Assembly (NCBI RefSeq): GCF_016278385.1
Contig: NZ_JADQBY010000013.1
Location: forward strand, 1-64,000
Reading direction: 5' to 3'
Source of the DNA: Methanolobus sp.
GTDB taxonomy: Archaea; Halobacteriota; Methanosarcinia; Methanosarcinales; Methanosarcinaceae
DNA length: 64,000 nt
Of this stretch, positions 17,919 through 26,880 are shown in pieces. Both the position numbers and the translations under genes were made by a program. The first letter of the stretch is position 1. Each line of letters starts with the position of its first letter. The notes below the pieces were generated by a model. It was not told where the DNA came from. It saw only the letters and a program-made list of their open reading frames with translations, and ran no database searches.

Positions 17919-18584
17919 CTATATCTGCCTGTTACTCAATTTCCTGGATATGCAGCCGGGGACATCAACAACACTTTTCACAGCATCGATTATGATTCCA
18001 TCTGCTGTAGCTACAACATATGACGAGTCGCAGTTCTTCAGGCCATAGTCTGTATGTTTAGATGTTCTTGCATCTCCTGATATTGAAAGATCTTTCATTC
18101 TCTTTCTGATCAAGGCTGCAAGTTCTCCACTGTGCTTCATCTGGGTGTCCAGCAGTATAGTTGCTTTCTTCACTTCTGACATTACAAGGAAAGAGAGCAT
18201 TTCTTCAACAGTTTCATATGTGATTTTATCGTTCGAATGATTTCTGAAAAGTCCACGAATATCCCTGATAAAAGAATCATCTGCAACCCATGTTCTTTCC
18301 CCCTGAAGGATACTTTCCAATGTGATAAGTACATTGTATCCGTCAATAAGGAGTGTTTTTCCTTTGAGTTCCTCGCATTTCAGTTTCTTTTTTCTGCGTT
18401 TCACGGATGTATCTGGTGAAAACACCGTACGTGCAAGTATAAATCTGTCATTTTTTCCAAGCCGATAATGATCACTGGTAAACCTGATTGAGCTATCTCT
18501 TCTGTATCCTCTTTCAAGGAGATAGCGGATATCTGCTGCAGCTATTGCAAGCTTTTTTGTCTCTTCATCAGCTATTTTTATCAT
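17919..18584 (-). CDS. DUF434 / DUF5616 domain protein
   Basis: The 221-residue protein has an N-terminal DUF434 segment (residues 5-60: AAADIRYLLERGYRRDSSIRF followed by DHYRLGKNDRF, shown here in parts) and a C-terminal domain with LLIDGYNVLITLES and several conserved acidic residues such as LLDT and DGIIIDAV. The acidic pattern resembles a PIN/NYN-like nuclease fold, which is an inference. Such genes are common in methanogens with no proven function. There is no signal or membrane segment. It is the first gene of the minus-strand run leading to the RimK-like ligase and pth2. Confidence 0.7.
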   Translation of the reverse strand: MIKIADEETKKLAIAAADIRYLLERGYRRDSSIRFTSDHYRLGKNDRFILARTVFSPDTSVKRRKKKLKCEELKGKTLLIDGYNVLITLESILQGERTWVADDSFIRDIRGLFRNHSNDKITYETVEEMLSFLVMSEVKKATILLDTQMKHSGELAALIRKRMKDLSISGDARTSKHTDYGLKNCDSSYVVATADGIIIDAVKSVVDVPGCISRKLSNRQI

Positions 18585-18831
18585 CAGATGTCAATATATA
18601 ATTCTGTATTTCAGGGGAATTATATGTATCGGAATAAGATGAACAATGTATTGGATTCAAATCGAGTGAACTATATCGTATGAAATTTGCTATTTTCCTG
18701 TCCCAGAGTTATTTTATTTATTAAAATCGGGTTTTGTTTATATAGTTTTAATAATATACAGTTTCTGGCTTTGATATTTGTTTATTTAATTTGAAAATAA
18801 ATGCTAACTGAACATTTTATGAGTGACCGGG

Positions 18832-20457
18832 ATGGATGAGCAAAAAAGAGGAAAGGTGCTTGTAGTTGATGATGAAGTAATGAACATCAGGCTGCTGGAA
18901 GCCTATCTAACCCATGATTATGATATATTCTCCGCATCAGGTGGAGTTGAAGCACTGGAAAAAGTGGAGATTCATAATCCTGATATAATTCTTCTCGATC
19001 TGATGATGCCTGACATTACAGGTTATGAGGTATGTAAGATACTAAAGAAATCTGAAAAAACCCGTTTTATACCTATTATAATGGTCACAGCACTCTCAAG
19101 TCTTGAAGATCGTATCAAGGGTATAAATGCAGGTGCTGATGATTTTTTGACAAAGCCTCTTGACAGGCTTGAGATTAAGACAAGGGTAAGTTCTCTTCTG
19201 AGAATAAAAAATCTGCACGATGAACTTATTGCTGAAAGAGATCAGGCACAGAATTATCTGGATCTTGCAGGAGTCATGCTTCTTGTTCTTGATGAAAAGG
19301 GTATTGTAAAGCTGATTAACAGGAAAGGATGTGAGATTCTTGGTTACAGTGAAAATGAAATAATCGGTAGTGATTGGTTTGAAAATTATGTACCTGAACT
19401 TTTCAGGGAACACGCCCAGCAAGGATTCACTAAACTTCTGTCCAGTGAAAATGTTGGAAATGGGTACTTTGAAATACCATTTCTCAACAGCAATCAGCAA
19501 AAAAGAATAATGAGCTGGAACAATATTGTTCTGCGGGATTCTGATGGTACTATAAATGGTCTGCTTGTTTCAGGTGATGATAGTACAGAAAGACTTGAAG
19601 CAGAGTCCAAGATTAAAAGAGCCAATGAATACCTCGACAATCTTTTGAAAGCATCTCCGATTGCCATACTTTCTCTTGACGGTAAAAAAAAGATAGTTAC
19701 AGCTAATAAGAATGCTGCAGATCTTCTCGGTTATGATGTGGGTGAACTAATTGCAAAGCCTGTTAGAAATATTGTGGATGATGTGGACTTACTGGAATTT
19801 GCTGACAAAAAAGACTTTGAGATGGCATTTTTCACAAAACACGGCGAAAAAGTCTGGATGAATGTTTCAACTTCTCTCCTTAAGGAAGATGGTGAAAAGG
19901 AAGGATTGATAGTTGCACTTCAGGATCGCTCCAGCCTAAGGGGGTTATTCATTACTCCTCTTACTGAAGATGTAGGGGATGATACACAAGATACTGAAGT
20001 TGAACTGGAAAGTGGTTATGTTTATCTTTCGGATTGTGAATTTCCTGAAAAATGTTACCAGTTATTCTCTGAACTTGTTAAAAGCGGAAAACCAGGACTT
20101 TGCATCACAAGGAGGAACCCGGACAAGGTTCGAAATATGTATGGCATCGCAAAGACGCCTATTGTCTGGTTGACAAAGAATAAGGTAGAAGGCCAGCAAT
20201 CAATAGATTCAACTGAAATTTTCAGGATATATCCTACAATAGCTGATTTTGTTAATAAGGTAGAAGATGGCGTTGTTCTGATGGATGGTCTGGAGTACCT
20301 TATATTGGACAATGATTTCTTATCAGTTGTAAAGCTTGTTGAGCAGACTAATGATACTATAATGGCATCAAATTCAAGGATGGTGCTACAATTGGATTCC
20401 GATGTCCTGGAAAAGAAGGAGTTCCATCTGCTCAAAAGATGGATGAAGTCGGTGTAA
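18832..20457 (+). CDS. Response regulator with receiver, two PAS domains and C-terminal DUF835
   Basis: The 541-residue protein begins with a CheY-like receiver (residues 7-125): VLVVDDE, the phospho-acceptor Asp56 in LLDLMMPDITG, and the Lys in TKPLDRLE. PAS domains follow at about 140-255 and 265-380. The last 135 residues are a DUF835 domain (from SGYVYLSD to LKRW), a small archaeal signalling domain of unknown action. There is no DNA-binding or kinase domain, so output is probably by protein contact. The start at 18832 has GAGTG six bases upstream; a GTG at 18823 is the alternative. The KaiC-like ATPase gene follows after 142 bases, and DUF835 proteins and KaiC-like ATPases often occur together in Methanosarcinaceae, so they may act as a pair. 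Confidence 0.88.
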   Translation: MDEQKRGKVLVVDDEVMNIRLLEAYLTHDYDIFSASGGVEALEKVEIHNPDIILLDLMMPDITGYEVCKILKKSEKTRFIPIIMVTALSSLEDRIKGINAGADDFLTKPLDRLEIKTRVSSLLRIKNLHDELIAERDQAQNYLDLAGVMLLVLDEKGIVKLINRKGCEILGYSENEIIGSDWFENYVPELFREHAQQGFTKLLSSENVGNGYFEIPFLNSNQQKRIMSWNNIVLRDSDGTINGLLVSGDDSTERLEAESKIKRANEYLDNLLKASPIAILSLDGKKKIVTANKNAADLLGYDVGELIAKPVRNIVDDVDLLEFADKKDFEMAFFTKHGEKVWMNVSTSLLKEDGEKEGLIVALQDRSSLRGLFITPLTEDVGDDTQDTEVELESGYVYLSDCEFPEKCYQLFSELVKSGKPGLCITRRNPDKVRNMYGIAKTPIVWLTKNKVEGQQSIDSTEIFRIYPTIADFVNKVEDGVVLMDGLEYLILDNDFLSVVKLVEQTNDTIMASNSRMVLQLDSDVLEKKEFHLLKRWMKSV

Positions 20458-20599
20458 TATTTCCTATGTATATTGCAAGGTAGTTTTATTTTAATTAGAC
20501 AGTATTACCAATAAGTGTTGTTTTCTCCATTAAGGATATATATTATTTTTACACTAGTATACTTATTTATTCTTTGCACATAAAAGAAAGAGGAGTACA

Positions 20600-21298
20600 A
20601 TGCGATTTGTGGACACCATAGGCGGCTTGAATGAGGTCTTTACGACTGATATACCAAAAGGCAGTGTTGTGCTTGTTACTGGTGCAGCAGGTACGTTAAA
20701 GTCAGGCTTTACTTTTCAGGTCCTTTCTAATTATCTGGAACAGCAGGATGAGTATGGACTTTATATAACTCTCGAGCAGAGTAAGGATAATCACCTTCAA
20801 AATATGGATAGTATGGGCATTAGCCTATCCAAAAAGCTGCATATATCTGATTTTAGTGACTATAGGGTACTATTCGATGATTTCTCAGGTGATTTTCTAA
20901 ATATTCTTGAGGAGAACATCATCCAGTTCAAAAAGAATGTGGGGGATAAATGCACTTGTGTTGCTATTGATTCTCTTGGTGCGTTGTATTCTCTTCTGGA
21001 TCTGGAATCCCCAGTTCTAAGGAAAAACATGTACAAAATGCTTGAAACCCTGCGGCGTGAACAATTTACAATTTTCCTCATCCTTGAGGAGGAAAAGCTA
21101 TCAGGTATGGCAGATTCATCAACTGGTATGGAAGGCTACCTTGCGGATGGTATAATTGAACTTGGTCTTCAACTTAAAGGCAATGTTGCCAATAGGTATC
21201 TGAGAGTTCGAAAAATGCGTGCTACTTCTCATAGCATGGAACCCTGGATACTGACGGTCTCAGAGAGTGGCCTCAAAGTATATAAGGGTAATTTCTAA
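20600..21298 (+). CDS. KaiC/RadA-like ATPase with variant Walker A
   Basis: The 232-residue protein is a single-domain RecA-superfamily ATPase of the KaiC-like type, with a P-loop region at residues 28-35 reading GAAGTLKS. The usual GXXXXGK(S/T) has Leu33 where Gly is expected; Lys34-Ser35 remain. A Walker B strand, CVAIDSLGALYS, lies near residue 120. The C-terminal LRVRKMRATSHSMEPW matches KaiC-like proteins. ATPase activity should be checked given the P-loop change, although similar loops occur in this archaeal subfamily. AGAGGAGT precedes the ATG. It follows the DUF835 regulator and precedes a small membrane protein, suggesting one signalling unit. Confidence 0.82.
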   Translation: MRFVDTIGGLNEVFTTDIPKGSVVLVTGAAGTLKSGFTFQVLSNYLEQQDEYGLYITLEQSKDNHLQNMDSMGISLSKKLHISDFSDYRVLFDDFSGDFLNILEENIIQFKKNVGDKCTCVAIDSLGALYSLLDLESPVLRKNMYKMLETLRREQFTIFLILEEEKLSGMADSSTGMEGYLADGIIELGLQLKGNVANRYLRVRKMRATSHSMEPWILTVSESGLKVYKGNF

Positions 21299-21375
21299 TA
21301 TTTAAAGCTAATATTTTTATACTCTGACATATCATATTCCTGTTGTACAAAAAAAGGGATGGGGGTACGCAGAAT

Positions 21376-21795
21376 ATGTTTACACAGTTCAATCAGGCTT
21401 TTGCAAATATATTGTTACAATTATTGTCAGTTCTTGTACTGGTTATTGCTGTATCGCAGGTGTCAAAAGACCCTGTGCGCAGACACTGCAAACTTGTAAG
21501 TGTTGCAGTATTACTGCAATTTGTATCCATCATTGTGTTCATGTTCCCTGCCATGTCAACATATACTGAGATTGGGGTTGGTTCCTCACTCAGCACACAA
21601 ATGTACGTGCATCATTTTGCAGGTTTGTTGGTGATTATTTTCTCTATTTACATTAAACTTGCAGTCGATGGCAGAATCAAGCATATAGTTAATCCCTTTA
21701 AATTGATGAAAATAACTCTTGTATTGTGGGTAATCGTTTTTATTGGAGGTCTTAGCCTTTATCTTTCACTCTGGGAAGGTATTTCGCTTCTATGA
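21376..21795 (+). CDS. Four-helix membrane protein, possibly DUF420-like
   Basis: The 139-residue protein has four predicted membrane helices (about residues 8-28, 38-58, 78-98 and 112-132). Helix 3 begins with a YVHHFAG His pair and helix 4 reads LWVIVFIGGLSLYLS. This spacing recalls DUF420/CtaM-like proteins associated with heme-copper oxidases, where conserved His and a final W...G...Y helix occur, but the similarity is weak and unconfirmed. The start at 21376 has GGGGGT nine bases before it; the TTG at 21343 lacks support. The gene is 77 bases after the KaiC-like gene and its stop abuts the convergent F390 synthetase gene. Confidence 0.55.
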   Translation: MFTQFNQAFANILLQLLSVLVLVIAVSQVSKDPVRRHCKLVSVAVLLQFVSIIVFMFPAMSTYTEIGVGSSLSTQMYVHHFAGLLVIIFSIYIKLAVDGRIKHIVNPFKLMKITLVLWVIVFIGGLSLYLSLWEGISLL

Positions 21796-23151
21796 TCATC
21801 TTCTGTCAACTATGCGTTTTGGTCTTCCTTTGACACGGTAAAATTCCAGTTCTCCGGGTTTTGCATAGTTGAAAAGGATATTCAGGCTTCCGTCAATATA
21901 TGAATTCTCAAGTTTTTTCTTATAAGCAAAGAAAGAGCGGAGGAAGTTTTCCTGAATGAACTCCTCGTCACATTTCAGACTATCATTACACTCCATACTT
22001 ACTCTCAGGGTTGTTTCTCCTTCGTCATCCCCTCCATAAAGGAAAGCCTCGTATTCTCCGGTCAGGTACTCCATATTTTCTCTCTGAAAAACTCCCTTTT
22101 CAACATCGACACGATTAAATGGAGTGCCTGAGACCCAGAACGTCTCAGCTTCCCTTTCTGGATTCATTATTTTCATGTGACTTCTTCCACAGGCACATTT
22201 ATCCCGGCTGACAACCACAGTTGTGTCTTCTGTATCATAGTTGATTAGTACATTTCCACTTTTTGCGCCGACAGGTAAAAGTGTCGTGAGTACTACCCTG
22301 CCACATTCCCCGTCCCTGACGAACTTGTCCATATGAGGATCATATACATCCAGATGCAGAAGGTCTTCAGGTACATGCAGACCGCTGATATCCGTGCATT
22401 CTCCGCACATGGTGCCCTCAGTACTTCCATATGTGTTATAGACTTCACAGCCCCATATATCAGATACGTAATTCCTTGCTTCTTCTGCAAAACTCTCACC
22501 ACCTATTACAAGGCGTTCAATGCTTGAGCTTGCAGGGTCTGTGCCCTGTTCTTTCATCCTTTTTGCCAGACGGATCAGCTTGAAAATACTTCCAACGATC
22601 GATGTCGGTTTGTACGCTTCCATTACTCTCACAGGGAACGTGCACTTTCCTTCAGGTATCATTGTCATACCAATATTCCTGGCTGCAAGAGTCATTGTGT
22701 TTGCACCCACGTTCATTCCATAGGAGGCACATACAATAACACGATCACCAGCTCCAAATCCCTGGGACTGGAAGCTTCTTGCATATTTTTCTGCATATCT
22801 TTCCCAGTCATCCCATGTAAGGAAAAATGATTTTGGTGTTCCGCTGGTTCCACTTGTTTCATGAATTGTGAATACATCTTTCCAGTCCACCGTCTTAAAT
22901 CCAAAATCCTCATTCACAGGTGGCTGGTTCTCACGAATAGTTTTTCCAGATATTATGGGAAGTTCCAGGAGATCATCATGTGTCCTGATATCAGAAGGTT
23001 TGACACTATTTTCCCTGAACCATTTCTTGTAGAACAATGAGTTCTCTGCAGCGTAGTTTACAGTGTACCTGATTCTCTCCTCCACAAGGGTGTCAAGTTC
23101 ACTTCTGTCCATTGTTTCTATGTCCGGATTATAGAATCTACCTGATGTCAT
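21796..23151 (-). CDS. ftsA: Coenzyme F390 synthetase (phenylacetate-CoA ligase family)
   Basis: The 451-residue protein is an adenylate-forming enzyme of the PaaK/F390-synthetase family. Signature blocks are the P-loop-like HETSGTSGTPKSFFLTW (about residue 95), YNTYGSTEGTMCGECTD and a zinc-like cysteine cluster CACGRSHMKI. F390 synthetase attaches AMP or GMP to coenzyme F420, a reaction seen when methanogens meet oxygen; the product has been proposed as an oxidation signal. Among methanogens this family is widespread, and closely related PaaK enzymes cannot be fully excluded. The start at 23151 has GGGTGAT seven bases before it; a GTG at 23163 and ATGs at 23160 and 23157 are alternatives. 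It lies directly downstream of the DUF255 gene. Confidence 0.8.
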   Translation of the reverse strand: MTSGRFYNPDIETMDRSELDTLVEERIRYTVNYAAENSLFYKKWFRENSVKPSDIRTHDDLLELPIISGKTIRENQPPVNEDFGFKTVDWKDVFTIHETSGTSGTPKSFFLTWDDWERYAEKYARSFQSQGFGAGDRVIVCASYGMNVGANTMTLAARNIGMTMIPEGKCTFPVRVMEAYKPTSIVGSIFKLIRLAKRMKEQGTDPASSSIERLVIGGESFAEEARNYVSDIWGCEVYNTYGSTEGTMCGECTDISGLHVPEDLLHLDVYDPHMDKFVRDGECGRVVLTTLLPVGAKSGNVLINYDTEDTTVVVSRDKCACGRSHMKIMNPEREAETFWVSGTPFNRVDVEKGVFQRENMEYLTGEYEAFLYGGDDEGETTLRVSMECNDSLKCDEEFIQENFLRSFFAYKKKLENSYIDGSLNILFNYAKPGELEFYRVKGRPKRIVDRR

Positions 23152-23168
23152 ATTCATCATCACCCACT

Positions 23169-25286
23169 CTAAATATGTGTAAGTGCTTCTATCTGGCCCT
23201 TTATTGTGTCCATATCATTGGAAGGCAGTTTACAACTATGGTTCTGGCATATGTGCACTGTTACCCTGCCATCCTTCATTTCCATATTCTTTGTATAAGC
23301 TGCAATATCTGATATTCTGTCTTTTCCGTTTCCATCTTTGAAAAGCAGTACTTTCCCGGGGATAAATCTCTCATTTATGAATTCTATTATATCTCTTGTA
23401 TCAACACTTTCCAGCTCCCCGACAATGACTATTTCTAAGGATTCATTCATAGCCAGGTCCGCAGCAGACATGAACTGTGTATAACCCACCGGTGCAGAAC
23501 TTACTTTGCTCGTAAAGGCCTTCATTGTTGTGTGGGCCATGTCCTCAAGTTTGGAATCAGCAGTTATCTTTGCCAGTTTCAAGAGATTCAGTATACACAC
23601 GGAGTTTCCTGAAGGAATGGCGCCATCATATACTTCCTTGCTTCTGAATATGAGTTCTTCAGCTTCATCAGATGTATGGAAAAATCCTCCGTTCTCATTA
23701 TCAATGAAATGGGCCATAATATAATTGTTAATCTTGAGTGCATGTTCCAGATACTTTTCTTTAAAGTTTGTCTGGTAGAGTTCTGTAAGTCCCCAAATGA
23801 AAAAGGCATAGTCCTCAAGGAATGCATCAATGGCAGCTTCCCCTTCACGATACCTGTGTTTCATTTTTCCATTATTATCTGTCATTTTGGTAATGAAAAA
23901 ATCTGCTGCATTTTCGGCTATTTTTACGTATTCTATTTCACTAAAAGCCTGTGCAGCTTTACAGAGTGCAACTATCGCAAGTCCGTTCCAGTCAGTGAGT
24001 ATTTTGTCATCCTTTAAAGGATGAATGCGTTTTTCCCGTGCATTGAACAGTTTTCTTCTGGATTTCTCAATAGATATCATTATATCTTCCATGTGCTCAG
24101 ATGTTGAAGATGTGATTTCATTCATGCTTTTTGTCATGTGGGGGATGTTTTTTCCGGTGAGCACTTTTGTGTGTTCCTCAACAAAGTTTCCCTTTGGTTT
24201 AATGTTGAAAAGATCGCTGAAAAGAACACTATCATCTTTTCCAAGTATGTCTTCCAACTGTTCAGTTGTCCATAGGTAAAATTTCCCTTCTTCTCCTTCA
24301 CTATCGGCGTCTTCAGCTGAGTAGAATCCACCTTCCTTTGAAAGCATATATCTTTTGAGGTAAGTCAGTATCTCCTTTGCAGTGTTTCCGTATTCCGGGT
24401 TTCCGGTCACTTGATACGTTTCTGCGAGGGCGACTATCATTAAAGCCTGGTCATATAACATTTTCTCGAAATGGGGCACAAGCCACTGCCTGTCTGTAGA
24501 ATAACGATGAAATCCAAAACCGATCTGGTCGTAAATACCACCCATGAGCATTGCGTCCAGGGTTCTTTCAACCATTTCCAGTGCATTTGGATTGCCGGTT
24601 CTTTTCCAGTATCTCAGAAGAAAAGTGAGATGGTGGGGGGTAGGAAATTTGGGTGCTCTTCCGAAACCTGCATATTCGCCGTCAAAGCTTCCTTGTATCT
24701 GCTGGAATGCCATGTGCAGCACCTTTTCATCGATATTGGTACCATGATCCTGTTTTCCGTAAGCTGATACCGCGGAAGTGATTGCTTCAGAACTATCGAT
24801 AAGTTCACTTCTTTTATTTGCCCAGAGGTCTCTTATGGCCGGGACCAGATCTAACATTCCCGGCATACCTTGCCGGCTTTCCCTGGGGATATAGGTGGCT
24901 GCATAAAATGGTTTTTTTTCCGGTGTCATAAGGATTGTTAGTGGCCAACCTCCTCTTCCGGTAAGTGCCTGGCAGACCGACATATAAATATTATCAATAT
25001 CCGGCCTCTCTTCCCGGTCGACTTTAACGCAGATGAACGACTCGTTCAAAAATTGTGCAACATTATTATTTTCAAATGACTCTTTCTCCATCACATGACA
25101 CCAATGGCATGTGGAATAGCCTATTGACAGGAATATTGGCTTGTCGTTTTTCATTGCAATTTCAAAGGCTTCTTGTCCCCATGGGTACCAGTCTACCGGG
25201 TTATGGGCATGTTGTAGCAGGTAAGGACTTTTTTCTCCAATTAACCTGTTCTTTTGTTTAGGAACTTTATCTTCGTCTTTTGTCAA
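23169..25286 (-). CDS. DUF255 thioredoxin-like/glycosidase-fold protein (YyaL/SPATA20 family)
   Basis: This is a 705-residue member of the YyaL/SPATA20 family. The N-terminal thioredoxin-like domain carries [18 protein letters not shown], the CXXC motif in [15 protein letters not shown], and the RGGWPLTI cis-Pro-like region. The remainder is an (alpha/alpha) barrel related to N-acylglucosamine epimerases and glycosidases, with [14 protein letters not shown] and [11 protein letters not shown]. Function is not established; a redox role is usually proposed. The start at about 25286 is a TTG preceded by GGGAGTGA, matching the family N-terminus; the frame stays open 37 codons farther upstream to 25397 without similarity. 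It precedes the F390 synthetase gene and may be cotranscribed. Confidence 0.88.
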   Translation of the reverse strand: MTKDEDKVPKQKNRLIGEKSPYLLQHAHNPVDWYPWGQEAFEIAMKNDKPIFLSIGYSTCHWCHVMEKESFENNNVAQFLNESFICVKVDREERPDIDNIYMSVCQALTGRGGWPLTILMTPEKKPFYAATYIPRESRQGMPGMLDLVPAIRDLWANKRSELIDSSEAITSAVSAYGKQDHGTNIDEKVLHMAFQQIQGSFDGEYAGFGRAPKFPTPHHLTFLLRYWKRTGNPNALEMVERTLDAMLMGGIYDQIGFGFHRYSTDRQWLVPHFEKMLYDQALMIVALAETYQVTGNPEYGNTAKEILTYLKRYMLSKEGGFYSAEDADSEGEEGKFYLWTTEQLEDILGKDDSVLFSDLFNIKPKGNFVEEHTKVLTGKNIPHMTKSMNEITSSTSEHMEDIMISIEKSRRKLFNAREKRIHPLKDDKILTDWNGLAIVALCKAAQAFSEIEYVKIAENAADFFITKMTDNNGKMKHRYREGEAAIDAFLEDYAFFIWGLTELYQTNFKEKYLEHALKINNYIMAHFIDNENGGFFHTSDEAEELIFRSKEVYDGAIPSGNSVCILNLLKLAKITADSKLEDMAHTTMKAFTSKVSSAPVGYTQFMSAADLAMNESLEIVIVGELESVDTRDIIEFINERFIPGKVLLFKDGNGKDRISDIAAYTKNMEMKDGRVTVHICQNHSCKLPSNDMDTIKGQIEALTHI

Positions 25287-25646
25287 TATGTCACTCCCAA
25301 CTTCGAGCTTATTTTTGAATACAAGGATATATTCAATTAAATCCTGAAATACTCTCTCATGAAGTTGCCTGTAATTTGTGTTTCTTGTTTGCATCAACTT
25401 CCTAAAGTCAATATATTATAATAATGATGAGAATTGATTATTTTAAATGTTCTATAAGATATTTATGGGCTTAAAAAGAGACTAATAGGAGCAAATAAAT
25501 ACTTTAATAAGGCAAAGAAGCTTAAATTTAAATTATTTTGACGTAATTTCTATGGAGTATTTGAATTATATTTTTCATTGTATAAAGATTTATATGCAGT
25601 CATTTTAATGGTAACATATAAATTGTTTTAAAGAGCATTATATTCC
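25287..25646. other. Intergenic interval before the UDP-GlcNAc cluster
   Basis: No gene is supported. The interval contains the untranslated or extended 5' region of the DUF255 gene and, near 25586-25594, an AT-rich box (atttatatg) that could be the TATA element for the plus-strand cluster starting at 25647. An aagagcattata leader lacks a strong ribosome binding site. Confidence 0.4.
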
Positions 25647-26864
25647 ATGAAAGCTGTCATTCTTGCAGCCGGCGAAGGTAAAAGATGCCGGCCTCTCACA
25701 CTTACCAGGTCAAAGGTCATGCTTCCAGTGGCAAACAAGCCAATCCTCGAGCACGTAATCAATGCTCTGGTTAAAAACGATATTAAGGAAATCGTACTGG
25801 TAGTAGGGTACAAAAAAGAGCGTATAATGGACTATTTTGAAGACGGTATTAATTTTGGTGTCAAAATCAAGTACGTTGAACAAAAAGCACAAATTGGAAC
25901 CGCGCATGCCATTCTCCAGGCACGGCAAATAATTGGTGAGGATGAAGGGAAATTTATAGTTGTTAATGGTGACAACATAATAGGACAGGATACAATATCT
26001 GCCCTGATAAACGGATCAGAAGGCGACGCAACAATTCTTGTATGCAAAAAGGATGATGTCAGCAATTGTGGAGTAATTGTTGCAAAAGGAAAGGATGTTA
26101 AGGAAATAATTGAAAAGCCAAAGACCCTTGTAAGTCATCTGATAAACACAGGTATCTATCTTTTAACGCAGGATATATTTGATCTGATCGAAAAAACGCA
26201 AATATCCACCGCCGGCGAATATGCCATTACTGATACACTCCAGTCTATGATAAATGCTGGAATGAATGTGACTATGGCAATGACCAATACGGAATGGCTT
26301 GATGCCGTTTACTCCTGGAACCTACTCGAAGCAAACAGCATCGTTCTTGGCGATCTGGAATCTGATATCAGCAAAGGAAAAGTTGAAGATGGTGTAAACA
26401 TCAAGGGCAGTGTGTCAATTGGGAAGAACACTACCATAAGAGCAGGTTCATACATAGTGGGGCCGGTGGTTATTGGCGATAATTGCGATATCGGACCGAA
26501 TGTTGTTATCCTTCCTTCCACAAGCATTGGAAATAATGTATCAATTGGGGCATTCTCCTATATCAAGAACAGCATACTTATGACTGATATACGTGTCAGC
26601 ACCCATAGTAACGTGTCTAGTTCTGTTATCGGGAGCAATGTTTCAACTGGTCCTAACTTCCTCACTGAAGAAGGCAAAGATTTGTTAGTAAAAATTGAGA
26701 AAGAGCTACACAGTGCAGAAAAACTCGGGACAGTCATAGGGGACGATGTTGAAATTGGTGGAAATGTGCTTGTACGTGCAGGAAACCTAATCTCGGCAAA
26801 CAGTCGCATCAGTTCGGGCAAAACAATATCTGAAGATGTTCCGACAAATTCAGTTGTAATTTAG
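25647..26864 (+). CDS. Sugar-1-phosphate nucleotidyltransferase/acyltransferase, GlmU-like paralogue 1
   Basis: The 405-residue protein has an N-terminal nucleotidyltransferase domain (residues 1-235) with MKAVILAAGEGKRCRPLT, the FIVVNGDNII metal site and the NTGIYLL strand, and a C-terminal left-handed beta-helix (about 250-400) of hexapeptide repeats such as VSIGKNTTIRAGS and VVIGDNCDIGPN. This is the archaeal bifunctional GlmU-like arrangement, which makes NDP-sugars from sugar-1-phosphates and may acetylate an amino sugar. A second copy lies at 30031. The two share motif order but differ over much of their length, so their substrates may differ. It is 16 bases before glmS and leads the cluster. 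Confidence 0.88.
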   Translation: MKAVILAAGEGKRCRPLTLTRSKVMLPVANKPILEHVINALVKNDIKEIVLVVGYKKERIMDYFEDGINFGVKIKYVEQKAQIGTAHAILQARQIIGEDEGKFIVVNGDNIIGQDTISALINGSEGDATILVCKKDDVSNCGVIVAKGKDVKEIIEKPKTLVSHLINTGIYLLTQDIFDLIEKTQISTAGEYAITDTLQSMINAGMNVTMAMTNTEWLDAVYSWNLLEANSIVLGDLESDISKGKVEDGVNIKGSVSIGKNTTIRAGSYIVGPVVIGDNCDIGPNVVILPSTSIGNNVSIGAFSYIKNSILMTDIRVSTHSNVSSSVIGSNVSTGPNFLTEEGKDLLVKIEKELHSAEKLGTVIGDDVEIGGNVLVRAGNLISANSRISSGKTISEDVPTNSVVI

Positions 26865-26880
26865 GTACAGGGTGGTTATA

